From Stackebrandtia nassauensis DSM 44728 (GTDB taxonomy: Bacteria; Actinomycetota; Actinomycetes; Mycobacteriales; Micromonosporaceae), in contig NC_013947.1 of assembly GCF_000024545.1 (NCBI RefSeq), positions 2,046,001-2,110,000 on the forward strand: a stretch of 64,000 nt of DNA. Direction: 5' to 3'. Positions 16,341 to 24,535 of the stretch are shown here, in pieces. The position numbers were made by a program, and so were the translations under genes. The notes beneath the pieces are model-generated. The model was given only the letters and a program-made list of their open reading frames with translations. It did no database searches and had not been told where the DNA came from. Position 1 is the stretch's first letter, and each line of letters begins with the position of its first letter.

Positions 16341-17380
16341 TGGCCACCCGCCAGCTGGCCGTGGATCCACTCACCGGCCGGTTTCAGGTTGGACGCGTCG
16401 AAGGGGCCGTCGGGGCAGGTGCCCTGTTCGAAGACGGCGCCGGAGCGCTGGTCGTCGGAGAAGTTCCAGTTGGTCCAGCTGATCTTCTTCTGCGCCATCA
16501 GATCCAGGTACCGCTGCGACATGTCGAAGTCGTTGCCGCCGTCGCCGGTGGCCTCCTGGGTGCCGAACTCGGTGACGAACATGGGCAGTTTGTCGGAGGC
16601 CCGGTCCAGGGTGTCGAGGTACTCGTCGCCGTGACTGGCCGCGTAGAAGTGGAAGGTGTACATGATGTTCTCGCCGTCGACCGGATCGTCGACGATCTCG
16701 GACTCGTCGGCGCCCTCGGAGACGCCCAGCGAGGACCAGGCCCGGGTTCCCAGCAGCACCAGGCTGTCGGGGTCCTTCTCGCGGATCACCGGCAGCACCT
16801 GCTCGTGGTAGCCCTTGATGTCGGACCAGCTCACGCCGTTGGGCTCGTTGGCGAGTTCGTAGATCACGTTGGTCTTGTCGGCGTGCTTCTCGGCCATCTT
16901 GGCGAAGAAGTCCTTGGCGATGTCGGTGTAGCGGTTGGGGTCGCCGGGGTCGAGCATGTGCCAGTCGACGATGACGTACAGGCCGCGCTCGGTGGCCTCG
17001 TCGATGATCTTGTTCATCAGCGCCGTGAACCGCTCGGGGTCGGTCTCGTAACCGTCCTCCTCCTTGGCGATGTACATGGAGGCGCGGATGACGTCGGCGT
17101 TCCAGTCCCCGGCCAGGGCGTCCATGGACGCGTCGTTGACGCACTGCTCGTACCACTGTAGACCGTGGGTGCTCATGCCGCGCAACTGCACGGGTTCCCG
17201 GGATTCGTTGCACAGCTGGGTTCCGCAGACCTCCAGCTGTCCATTGCGGGCGACGGACGACTCGGCCGGTACCGGGGATGCCGAGTCCTGGGCGTTGACG
17301 AAGCCCGCCGGGACGGCGAGTGTCGCCGCCACCGCCGCGGCGACCCAGACGCCCTTGCGTTTCCACCATCGTTTCTCCAC
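16337..17380 (-). CDS. Secreted GH5 endoglucanase (cellulase)
   Basis: 347 aa, endo-acting on beta-1,4-glucan by the retaining mechanism. GTG 17380 is favoured over an ATG 24 nt upstream because GAGAGGAG lies 6 nt before it; it begins a Sec signal (WWKRKGVWVAAAVAATLA...). The GH5 barrel carries ANEPNG with acid/base Glu179 and FVTEFGT with nucleophile Glu271; the substrate-binding HGLQWY and NFSDDQ segments fit GH5 subfamily 2-like enzymes. No carbohydrate-binding module is present. First gene of an operon with the lyase-like protein (4-bp overlap) and a ROK regulator, behind a palindromic operator. Confidence 0.92.
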   Translation of the reverse strand: MEKRWWKRKGVWVAAAVAATLAVPAGFVNAQDSASPVPAESSVARNGQLEVCGTQLCNESREPVQLRGMSTHGLQWYEQCVNDASMDALAGDWNADVIRASMYIAKEEDGYETDPERFTALMNKIIDEATERGLYVIVDWHMLDPGDPNRYTDIAKDFFAKMAEKHADKTNVIYELANEPNGVSWSDIKGYHEQVLPVIREKDPDSLVLLGTRAWSSLGVSEGADESEIVDDPVDGENIMYTFHFYAASHGDEYLDTLDRASDKLPMFVTEFGTQEATGDGGNDFDMSQRYLDLMAQKKISWTNWNFSDDQRSGAVFEQGTCPDGPFDASNLKPAGEWIHGQLAGGQ

Positions 17381-17423
17381 GACGGTCTCCTCTCGATGCG
17401 ACATGGGGGAATGTCGACGTGAT

Positions 17424-17444
17424 GGTTAGTAAGACTGACTTACC
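17424..17444. promoter_or_regulatory. 21-bp imperfect palindrome upstream of the GH5 operon
   Basis: Centred on A17434, 8 of 10 base pairs match between the arms (GGT-AGT-AG with CT-ACT-ACC). It lies 44 nt before the cellulase start in an otherwise AT-richer stretch. Likely site for the operon's ROK protein, or a LacI/CebR-type repressor (inference). Confidence 0.6.
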
Positions 17445-17510
17445 AATTGCACGATAGCGAGACCTGACGAGAGAAGTCAACGAACGCGCGACGAATTTAA
17501 GGTTCGCGAT

Positions 17511-17545
17511 TTCGGCGCCGCCGCAACGAATGCGGCGACGCCGAA
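17511..17545 (-). terminator. Hairpin after the molybdoenzyme gene
   Basis: A 15-bp stem with one mismatch (17511-17525 with 17531-17545) and a 5-nt loop, 18 nt after the stop. No T-run follows, so the termination function is inferred from stem strength and position. Confidence 0.5.
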
Positions 17546-17563
17546 GCTTGCTGCGAAACGACG

Positions 17564-19840
17564 CTAGGCCGGCGCCCGCGTCACCGTCACCTCCGGCACC
17601 TCACCGGTGACCGGCTCGATCTCCACCAGCGCGTGCTGCCCGATGCAGCCCTGCGACAGCCGCGAGGACGGCTCGTCGGGGGTCAGCACGTTGACGTTGC
17701 CGTGGCGGCAGAAGCTCGCGTCGGTCGGATCCGGGTCGTACCAGGCGCCGGTGGACAGCTGCACCACGCCGGGCCGGACGTTGTCGCTGACGCGCACCCC
17801 GACCAGGCAGGAACCCCGGTCGTTGAACACCCGCGCCAGCTCGCCGTCGGCGAGGCCGCGCGCGGCGGCGTCGTCGGGGTGGATGCGCAGCGGCTCGCGA
17901 CCGTCGACCTTGGACGCCTGACTGTGGGCGCCGACGTCCAGCTGGCTGTGCAGCCGGGTCTTGGGCTGGTTGGCGATCAGGTGCAGCGGGAAGTGCTGCG
18001 CCCGTGGGCCCGCCAGCCACTCCGCGGGCTCCATCCACACCGGATGCCCCGGGCACTCCTCGTAGCCGAAGCTGTCGATCTTCTCCGAGAAGATCTCGAT
18101 CTTTCCGCTGGGGGTGCGCAGCGGGTTGGCCTCCGGATCGGCCCGGAACTTGGAGTACAGCACCTGTCCCGGGTCGGGAATCGGGATCTCCACGTGCTCG
18201 GACTCCCAGAACTCCTCGAAGGACGGCATCGTGGTTCCCATGCGCTGCAAGCGTTCCCGCCAGTTGTCGTACAGGTGCCGCAGCCACTCGTTCGCGGTGC
18301 GGCCCTCGGTGAACGCCTCGCCCCGGCCCAGCCGGTGCGCCAGCGCGGCGAAGATGTCGTAGTCGTCGCGGGTCTGGCCGTGCGGTTTGGTGAGCGCCTT
18401 CATCGGCATGAACACCGAGTCGCCGGAACCGGCGCCGTAGTCGTCGCGTTCGATGGTCATCGTGGACGGCATCACGAAGTCGGCGTGCCGCGCCGACGAC
18501 GTCCAGAAGGGATCGTGGACGACGACGGTGTCGGGCCGCTTGAACGCCTCGTGCAGCCGGGCCAGGTCCTGGTGGTGGTGGAACGGGTTGCCGCCGCACC
18601 AGTACACGAGCTTGATGTCGGGGTAGGTGTACCGGCCGCCGTCGTACTCGAACTCGCCGCCCGGGTTGAGCAGCATGTCGGAGATCCGGGCCACCGGGAT
18701 GAAGGTCTTGACCTCGTTCTTGCCCTGCGGCAGCGCGGGCGCCGAGGTCTGCGCGTACGGCTTCCCGATGTCTCCTGTGGACCCGTAGCCGTGGCCGAAG
18801 CCGCCGCCGGGCAGCCCGATCTGACCCAGCATCGCCGAGAGCACCACGCCCAGCCACAGCGGCTGTTCGCCGTACTGGGTGCGTTGCAGCGACCACGACA
18901 CCATGAGCAGGGTGCGCTTGGCGGCCATGTCCCGGGCGAGCGCGCGGATGTCGTCGGCGGGGATCTCGCTGAGTTCGGCCGCCCACTCGGGAGTCTTGGC
19001 CACCCCGTCGGACTCACCGCGCACATAGGAGATGAACTTGTCGTACCCGACGGTGAACCGGTCGAGGAAACCCTTGTCCGCCAAGTCCTCCGCGTCCAGC
19101 ACGTGCGCCAGCGCCAGCATGATCGCGGCGTCGCTGCCCGGCCGGGGCGCCAGCCATTCCGCGCCCGCCTCGTCGGGGGTGTCGTCGCGCAACGGCGACA
19201 CCGATACCACCCGGCAGCCGCGCGCCTTGGCCGCCGCCAGCGGCCGACGCAGCTCGTGCCTGGCGATGCCGCCCGAGTTGACCTGCGCGTTCTTCGGCGA
19301 GATGCCGCCGAAGGCCACGATCAGCTCGCTGTGCTCGGCCACGACGTCCCAAGCGGTCGCGCCGCCCAGTACCTCGTACAGACTGGACACGACGTGCGGC
19401 AGCAGAACCTCGGAAACGGTGAAGGAGTAGCTGTTGACCCGGCGCACGTAGCCGCCGAGCGTGTTGAGGAACCGGTGCACCTGCGACTGCGCGTGGTGGA
19501 ACCGTCCGGCGCTGCCCCAGCCGTAGGAGCCGCCGTAGACCGCCTCGCCCCCGTACTCGCCGTAGACACGGCGCAGTTCACCGGCCAGCAGGTCCAGCGC
19601 GGTGTTCCAGTCGACGGGGACGAACTCGTCCTCGCCCCGGCCCGGCGCCCCCGGCCCGTTCTCCAGCCAGCCCTTGCGGACGTACGGCTGGCTGATCCGG
19701 GCCGGATGATGTTGCGCGGAGGCGACATTGTGGATGATGCCACTGGGCTCGGCGTCACCGTGCCACGGCTTCACCGAGGTGAGGCGCTCACCGTCGGTCT
19801 CGGCCTCGAAGGCACCCCAGTGCGTCAGGTGTGTTCTCAC
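17564..19840 (-). CDS. bisC: Molybdopterin oxidoreductase of the biotin/DMSO sulfoxide reductase group
   Basis: 758 aa, cytoplasmic (no Tat signal). It lacks the N-terminal Cys motif for a 4Fe-4S cluster, as in BisC/TorZ/DMSO reductases. GGSYGWGSAGRFHHAQ (about 103-118) provides the Ser that ligands Mo, and the bis-MGD-binding segments and C-terminal dinucleotide-binding domain are complete, so length is normal for BisC. Such enzymes reduce methionine or biotin sulfoxide. GTG 19840 is supported by AAGGAG 7 nt upstream. A methyltransferase gene precedes it by 43 nt on the same strand. Substrate is uncertain; a trimethylamine-oxide or other S-oxide role is possible. Confidence 0.88.
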   Translation of the reverse strand: MRTHLTHWGAFEAETDGERLTSVKPWHGDAEPSGIIHNVASAQHHPARISQPYVRKGWLENGPGAPGRGEDEFVPVDWNTALDLLAGELRRVYGEYGGEAVYGGSYGWGSAGRFHHAQSQVHRFLNTLGGYVRRVNSYSFTVSEVLLPHVVSSLYEVLGGATAWDVVAEHSELIVAFGGISPKNAQVNSGGIARHELRRPLAAAKARGCRVVSVSPLRDDTPDEAGAEWLAPRPGSDAAIMLALAHVLDAEDLADKGFLDRFTVGYDKFISYVRGESDGVAKTPEWAAELSEIPADDIRALARDMAAKRTLLMVSWSLQRTQYGEQPLWLGVVLSAMLGQIGLPGGGFGHGYGSTGDIGKPYAQTSAPALPQGKNEVKTFIPVARISDMLLNPGGEFEYDGGRYTYPDIKLVYWCGGNPFHHHQDLARLHEAFKRPDTVVVHDPFWTSSARHADFVMPSTMTIERDDYGAGSGDSVFMPMKALTKPHGQTRDDYDIFAALAHRLGRGEAFTEGRTANEWLRHLYDNWRERLQRMGTTMPSFEEFWESEHVEIPIPDPGQVLYSKFRADPEANPLRTPSGKIEIFSEKIDSFGYEECPGHPVWMEPAEWLAGPRAQHFPLHLIANQPKTRLHSQLDVGAHSQASKVDGREPLRIHPDDAAARGLADGELARVFNDRGSCLVGVRVSDNVRPGVVQLSTGAWYDPDPTDASFCRHGNVNVLTPDEPSSRLSQGCIGQHALVEIEPVTGEVPEVTVTRAPA

Positions 19841-19883
19841 AGCGGACTCCTTACGACAGACAACGCGGCAACGGTACCGCGCT

Positions 19884-20690
19884 TCAGGCGCGAGTCGCCT
19901 TGACCGAGAACATCAGTGGCGCACGCCCCGTGCCCTCGTAGACGAAGGTGCCGTCGTCGCGACGGCGCAGCCCCGCGAACTGCTGGAACAGCGTGAAATC
20001 GTGCTCGCGCAGCCACTCGATCCGCAGCCCGGCCGCCGCCAGCGCGGTGATGATGTCGCCCAGCGTGTGATGGAACTCGACCGTCGTGCCGTTGGCGAGG
20101 TTCTCGCCCCCGTCGGTATAGGTGGGTGTCTCGTCGTACACCGACGGCTCGGTGTCGAAGTAGTCCTTGTCGACGTGGGTTCCGGTCTTGCCGTCCAGCG
20201 CGTCCACCACCGGATGGAACTCGGTCAGGTACAGGAAACCGCCCGGAACCAGCAGCCGCGCCACCGTCTCGGCCCACCGGGTCAGGTCGGGCAGCCAACA
20301 CAGCGCTCCGATCCCGGTGTAGACGATGTCGAAGGTTCGCCCGCCAAGCGCCTCGGCGGCGTCGTAGACGTCGGCGGTGACGAAGCTGGCGTCGATGCCC
20401 AGTTCCGCGGCCAGTTCACGGGCGGCCTCGATCGCGAGCGCCGAGAAGTCGACCCCGGCGACCGTGGCGCCGTACTTCGCCCACGACAGGGTGTCGCGCC
20501 CGAAGTGGCACTGCAGGTGCACCAGCGACTTGCCGTCGACGTCGCCCATCTCGGCGCGTTCGTAGTCGTTGAGACTGTCGCGCCGTTGCCTGAACCCGTC
20601 CAGGTCGTAGAAGTCGCTGGCGAGGTGGATCGGTACCCGCTCGTCCCAGTTGGCGGCGTTGACGACCCGGTAGTCCGGCGTGGTGTCCAT
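19884..20690 (-). CDS. SAM-dependent class I methyltransferase
   Basis: 268 aa. Motif I is VHLQCHFGRDTL (about 57-68) with an acidic end of strand 2 in VAGVDFSALAI; the rest is a Rossmann fold plus a C-terminal region with LREHDFTLFQQF. Small-molecule methyltransferase of unknown substrate. ATG 20690 has TAGCCT 7 nt upstream, the leaderless pattern. It lies 43 nt before the BisC-type gene on the same strand and may be co-transcribed, but no functional link is evident. Confidence 0.82.
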   Translation of the reverse strand: MDTTPDYRVVNAANWDERVPIHLASDFYDLDGFRQRRDSLNDYERAEMGDVDGKSLVHLQCHFGRDTLSWAKYGATVAGVDFSALAIEAARELAAELGIDASFVTADVYDAAEALGGRTFDIVYTGIGALCWLPDLTRWAETVARLLVPGGFLYLTEFHPVVDALDGKTGTHVDKDYFDTEPSVYDETPTYTDGGENLANGTTVEFHHTLGDIITALAAAGLRIEWLREHDFTLFQQFAGLRRRDDGTFVYEGTGRAPLMFSVKATRA

Positions 20691-20747
20691 GCGGCCGAGG
20701 CTATGCGAAGCCGCTGTCGGCCGGAAGCGAATTTAACTCCGACGGGC

Positions 20748-21830
20748 TCAGCCGGTGTAGGCCGCCAAGCCCTTGTCCCCGGCGGTTCCGGCGACCCACG
20801 TCCGGGTCGAGCCGGGCGCGGACGCCACCGCCGTCAATCCGCCGCCCTCGCTGGTCGGCGCGGTCTCCTCGGTCACGGCGTCGCCGTCGTAGTGCAGCAG
20901 TACCGGCTTGTCGTCGAAGGACCGCCCGGCCAGGTACACGCCGCCGTCGCCGTCGGAACCGATGGCGCCGATGAACGCGTCCATGTCCGGGGTCTTGACC
21001 TCGGTCCAGGTCTCGCCGTCGCGGCACAGCAGGTACGGGCTGGGCTTCAGGTTCTCGTTCAGGGTGTAGCCCGAGGCGCACAGCTCGCCGGTCCGGTTGA
21101 GGTACGAGTCGGTGAGCGTCACCGACTCGGTGTCGTCCGGGGTCTTCTCGGTCGTCCACTCGTGACCGTTCCAGTGCAGGATCCACGCCTTCTTGTCCCA
21201 GGTGGTGCCGTAGACCCTGACGTTGTCCTCGGCGACGAAGTCGATGGAGAACACGCACGAGTTGTCAGCGCCGTCGGGGACCGGCAGTTCCATGACCGTC
21301 CACTTGTCACCGTCCCACTGCTGCGCGAACGCGGTGGATCCGCTGTCACCGTCGCCGCAGCCGCCCGCCCAGGCCTCGCCGGAGGCGATCATGTCGACGG
21401 TGTACAGCCCGGGGACCTGTCCGTCGGGCAGCTCCGGTTTCGGGCTCTCCATGTCCTGCCAGGCCCTGCCGTCCCAGTGCGCCGCGACGCTGCCGTCCGC
21501 GCCCCGGCCGACCGCCCACACGTCCGCGTTGGCGGCGGCCGAGACGTCCAGCAGGTCCCAGCCCTCGGGCGTCTTGGTGTGCGTCCATGCCGAACCGTCC
21601 CAGTGGGCGGCGACGGTTCCGGTGCCGCTGTTGGTCGCGGCGGTGCCGACCGCCCAGGCGTCCTCATCGGTCAGGACGTCCATGGCGTCGAAGGAGTACC
21701 CGGTGCCGATGTCCGGCGACTCGGTCACGGTCCACTCGACGGCGGCGAACGCCGTCGAGGCGGTCAGCGCCGAGACGGCACCGGCCGCGACGGCGCTCAA
21801 CAGGACGTGACGTTTGCGGATCGTGAACAT
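20748..21830 (-). CDS. Secreted beta-propeller-like protein of unknown function
   Basis: 360 aa from ATG 21830. The signal peptide (RKRHVLLSAVAAGAVSALTA, then FAAVEW) is followed by about six repeats of 45-55 residues with the pattern AWAVG...HWDG-W, which looks like a WD40/kelch-type propeller exposed at the cell surface or released. Conserved Trp and Asp-Gly turns recur (AAHWDGSAWTHTKTP, AAHWDGRAWQDME). No catalytic residues are recognisable. Similar secreted proteins are common in filamentous actinomycetes, but their role is not known to me. It stands alone, between a methyltransferase and a lipase-like gene. Confidence 0.75.
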   Translation of the reverse strand: MFTIRKRHVLLSAVAAGAVSALTASTAFAAVEWTVTESPDIGTGYSFDAMDVLTDEDAWAVGTAATNSGTGTVAAHWDGSAWTHTKTPEGWDLLDVSAAANADVWAVGRGADGSVAAHWDGRAWQDMESPKPELPDGQVPGLYTVDMIASGEAWAGGCGDGDSGSTAFAQQWDGDKWTVMELPVPDGADNSCVFSIDFVAEDNVRVYGTTWDKKAWILHWNGHEWTTEKTPDDTESVTLTDSYLNRTGELCASGYTLNENLKPSPYLLCRDGETWTEVKTPDMDAFIGAIGSDGDGGVYLAGRSFDDKPVLLHYDGDAVTEETAPTSEGGGLTAVASAPGSTRTWVAGTAGDKGLAAYTG

Positions 21831-21959
21831 GGGGCCTCGCCTTCGCGTCTGGGGCTGTGACCGCCGCACTGGTCACAGCCCCAGAAGCTATTCGGTATTC
21901 AGTCACATATCAACACGCTGGGACGTGAATACATACGAAATATGGGATTAACATGGGAA

Positions 21960-23081
21960 TTACGGGCTGTGGAACGAAACCTCGGGGAATTCCTGGCTCG
22001 GACCGTCCAAAATCGGGTCGTCCTCGTCGCGCAGCTGTGTGTCGACGAACGCCGACACGTACTCCCGCGCGATCTCGGTGCAGCGCTCACCGTCCAGCTC
22101 CTGTTGCGGCACACCGATCTTGGGCCCCAGGTATCCGACGTCGGTCATCGAACTGTGGCCGGTCTGTTTGACCGACAGCCAGCGTTTCCAGCCGGTCAGT
22201 TTGCCCCACCTGTCGGTCCAGCTCTTGTCGGCGCCGGGCTGGCCGTGCTTCTGCGCGCCCACCATCATGAACGGCCGGTTGAGCTTCCTGCCCTTCTCGG
22301 GGTGGAAGGTACCGTCCAGATTGAACCCGGCGTCGAAGCGCCGGTCGCCGACCATCGCCGTGTGGGCGCTGGCGCCGCCCATGGAGTGGCCGCCGACCGC
22401 GACCGCGTCGGTGTCGATCAGTTTCGATCCCTTCCACGGGGATTTCTTCCCGGTCAAGGTGTCCAGGACGAACGACAGGTCCTTCGCCCGGTTGTCGGCG
22501 ACCTTCTCGCCGTCGTTGCCGCCGCTACAGGCCAGGCACGGGGTGGTGGTGCCGTCGAGCAAGGTGGTGGGTGCCTCGTAGTTGTGGCCGACGAGCGCGA
22601 CGATGGTGCCGTGGCTGGCCAGCTCCTCGGCCAGGCCGGTGAGGGTGGCGCGGGGGAACCCGAATCCGGGCGACAGCATGACCAGCGGCCGGTCGTCGTC
22701 CTTTGTGTCGGGTTTGGCGTCGACCAGGGCGTGGGTGCGGACCTTGGCCAGCGCGTCGGGCGGTGCGTCGGGAGCCGGTTTCTCCAGGAACTGTTTCGAC
22801 TCCTCGTAGGTCAGGTACGGCGCCGTTTCGCCGTCACCGCCGGGTTTGGCCGGGTAGTACAGCGACACCATGAGCCGCCGCTTCTCCTCCGGGGCCCAGA
22901 TGTCGTCCCGTGTGGAGTCCTCCAGCTGCACCATCGTGGTCCCGACGGCGTGATCCCCGGTGGGTTCGATCAGCGCCAGCCCCTCGGCGTCGTTCTCCTG
23001 GGCGTGCCCGGTGACCGCGACGGCGGCCCCGGACACCGCCACCGCGGTCACGGCGGCGGCGAGCAACCACTTGCGTCTCAT
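21960..23081 (-). CDS. Secreted alpha/beta hydrolase, PAF-acetylhydrolase/lipase family
   Basis: 373 aa. ATG 23081 starts a Sec signal (MRRKWLLAAAVTAVAVSG) with GAGAGAAT just upstream. LMVSLYYPAKPG, LSPGFGFPRATLTGLAEELASHG and the nucleophile elbow GGHSMGG are typical of plasma-type platelet-activating-factor acetylhydrolases and their bacterial relatives; HSSMTDVG supplies the catalytic His. It probably hydrolyses short-chain or oxidised phospholipid esters outside the cell. Divergent from a Nudix gene; three CCCTGAC half-sites lie between them. Confidence 0.87.
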   Translation of the reverse strand: MRRKWLLAAAVTAVAVSGAAVAVTGHAQENDAEGLALIEPTGDHAVGTTMVQLEDSTRDDIWAPEEKRRLMVSLYYPAKPGGDGETAPYLTYEESKQFLEKPAPDAPPDALAKVRTHALVDAKPDTKDDDRPLVMLSPGFGFPRATLTGLAEELASHGTIVALVGHNYEAPTTLLDGTTTPCLACSGGNDGEKVADNRAKDLSFVLDTLTGKKSPWKGSKLIDTDAVAVGGHSMGGASAHTAMVGDRRFDAGFNLDGTFHPEKGRKLNRPFMMVGAQKHGQPGADKSWTDRWGKLTGWKRWLSVKQTGHSSMTDVGYLGPKIGVPQQELDGERCTEIAREYVSAFVDTQLRDEDDPILDGPSQEFPEVSFHSP

Positions 23082-23182
23082 ATGGATTCTCTCGTGTGAG
23101 TGCGAACGCCGGACGTCCTCCGGCGAATGGACACTCCACATCCTGTGCGGCGGCCGAAGCCGCGACAATGAACTTTGGTGGC

Positions 23183-23219
23183 CCCTGACCCCTACTTTTG
23201 TCAGGGCCGCGCCCCTGAC
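23183..23219. promoter_or_regulatory. Three alternating CCCTGAC half-sites
   Basis: CCCTGAC at 23183-23189 and 23213-23219, and its complement GTCAGGG at 23200-23206. They lie between the divergent lipase-like and Nudix genes. The first two can also form a hairpin. Role inferred. Confidence 0.35.
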
Positions 23220-23261
23220 AGCTTCGGGCCCGAACTGGACGTCGTCGTCTATGGTGGCCGG

Positions 23262-23750
23262 ATGCCGACTCCGGACTTCATCCTCGAACTGCGCGAGAAG
23301 ATCGGTCACGATCTACTGTGGCTACCCAGCGTCACCGCGGTGGTGCTCGACGACGCCGGACGGGTGCTGCTGGTGCGCCGCGCCGACAATCACAACTGGA
23401 CCCTGGTGACCGGGTGCCTGGAGCCGGGCGAGCAGCCCGCCGTCGGCGCGGTGCGCGAGGTACTGGAGGAGACCGGCGTCGAGGCCGTCGCCGAACGGCT
23501 CATCGGAGTCCAGGCCACCCCGGAAGCCGTGTGCGCCAACGGGGACAAGGTGCAGTGGCTTGACGTCGCCTTCGTGTGCCGGGCGGTCGGCGGCGATGCC
23601 CGCGTCAACGACGACGAGTCGATCGACGTCGGCTGGTTCGCCCCCGACTTGCTGCCGCAGCCACTGGGCCCCCGACAGACTCGGCAACTGGCCGAAGCCC
23701 TCGGTGACGAACAGCGGGCCTATTTCCTCGACGAGGTCAGGCGGCCTTGA
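23262..23750 (+). CDS. Nudix hydrolase
   Basis: 162 aa. The Nudix box GCLEPGEQ...REVLEETGV matches GX5EX7REUXEEXGU and binds the metal and pyrophosphate. An N-terminal extension of about 20 residues precedes the fold. The substrate (nucleotide sugar, ADP-ribose or oxidised nucleotide) cannot be told. ATG 23262 has TATGGT ending 7 nt before it and no Shine-Dalgarno, so the mRNA is probably leaderless. Its 3' end overlaps the convergent HxlR gene by 14 nt. Confidence 0.9.
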   Translation: MPTPDFILELREKIGHDLLWLPSVTAVVLDDAGRVLLVRRADNHNWTLVTGCLEPGEQPAVGAVREVLEETGVEAVAERLIGVQATPEAVCANGDKVQWLDVAFVCRAVGGDARVNDDESIDVGWFAPDLLPQPLGPRQTRQLAEALGDEQRAYFLDEVRRP

Positions 23751-24396
23751 TCGCGACCGGCAGCTGGAACCGCGCGAAGAACCGTTCCACCGCGCCCCGG
23801 TCGCCGTAGATCGTCATCTTTCCATCGTCAATGGCCGAATCCACCGGGCTCTTGCCCAGTGCCACGTGTTTGAGGGTTTCGGCGTCGGTCTCGACGGTGG
23901 CGTCGGCCTCGTCGAACTCGCCGCGTTCGATCTCGAAGCTCCCGGATTCGATGAGGGCCCGGAAGTGGTCGTGCCCGAACCACAGCTGGATCGCGGCGGT
24001 GGTCGCCTTGTCGGGCACGAACATGGTGCGCAGCGCGATGATCAGCGAGTCGGTCCCGATCTCGGTGGTGAACGGCATCGTGGGGGAGCGCACGCCCCAG
24101 CGGCCCAGGGCCGACAGGATCGGCTCCAACTCGGCGCCCCACTCGGTCAGTTCGTAGACCTGCGAGGCGGCCGGGGGCGGCAGCTTGCGCTTGCGCACCA
24201 CGCCGCTGTGTTCGAGCTCACGCAGCCGTTGTGACAACACGTTCGGACTGGCCTTGGGAAGGCCGGTGCGAAGGTCGGTGAATCGCTTGGGGCCCAGGAC
24301 GAGTTCGCGAACGACCAGCAGGGCCCAGCGCTCGCCGACGATGTCGAGCGCGTGCGCGGCGGCACAACCGTCTTGGTAACTGCGCATGGTGGCCAT
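23737..24396 (-). CDS. HxlR-family regulator with SCP2-like C-terminal domain
   Basis: 219 aa. Winged helix at about 10-100 with the HxlR signature (MRSYQDGCAAAHALDIVGERWALLVVREL, given here only as family pattern; key residues Cys11, Trp24, KRFTDLR). The conserved Cys in CAAAH is used by thiol-sensing HxlR proteins. The C-terminal 110 residues resemble a sterol-carrier-protein-2 fold, suggesting a hydrophobic ligand. GGAAGG upstream supports ATG 24396. Divergent from a 14-helix MFS exporter, the probable target gene. Confidence 0.87.
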   Translation of the reverse strand: MATMRSYQDGCAAAHALDIVGERWALLVVRELVLGPKRFTDLRTGLPKASPNVLSQRLRELEHSGVVRKRKLPPPAASQVYELTEWGAELEPILSALGRWGVRSPTMPFTTEIGTDSLIIALRTMFVPDKATTAAIQLWFGHDHFRALIESGSFEIERGEFDEADATVETDAETLKHVALGKSPVDSAIDDGKMTIYGDRGAVERFFARFQLPVAIKAA

Positions 24397-24457
24397 GTTC
24401 GAAGACCTTCCGTCGGGGGATTTTGTCGTACCCGGGCCGCATCCTTGTCGGCATAGT

Positions 24458-24488
24458 AAAGATTAGTTTTTAGGACCCACTGATCTTT
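24458..24488. promoter_or_regulatory. Inverted repeat between HxlR and MFS genes
   Basis: AAAGATTAG (24458-24466) and CTGATCTTT (24480-24488) are an 8-of-9 inverted repeat with a 13-nt spacer in an AT-rich divergent promoter region. Candidate HxlR operator controlling the exporter. Confidence 0.5.
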
Positions 24489-24535
24489 TAACAGTAATAG
24501 CTAGTGTACCGCGACCACCCTGAGGAGAACCAGAC

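Noticed and set aside
15508-16374. Extension of the ROK frame to a 687-aa protein
   Set aside because: The added part overlaps the lyase-like gene in another frame; a good ribosome site and family start are at 15507.
17633-19903. 756-codon plus-strand frame
   Set aside because: Antisense to the molybdoenzyme, whose motifs are unmistakable.
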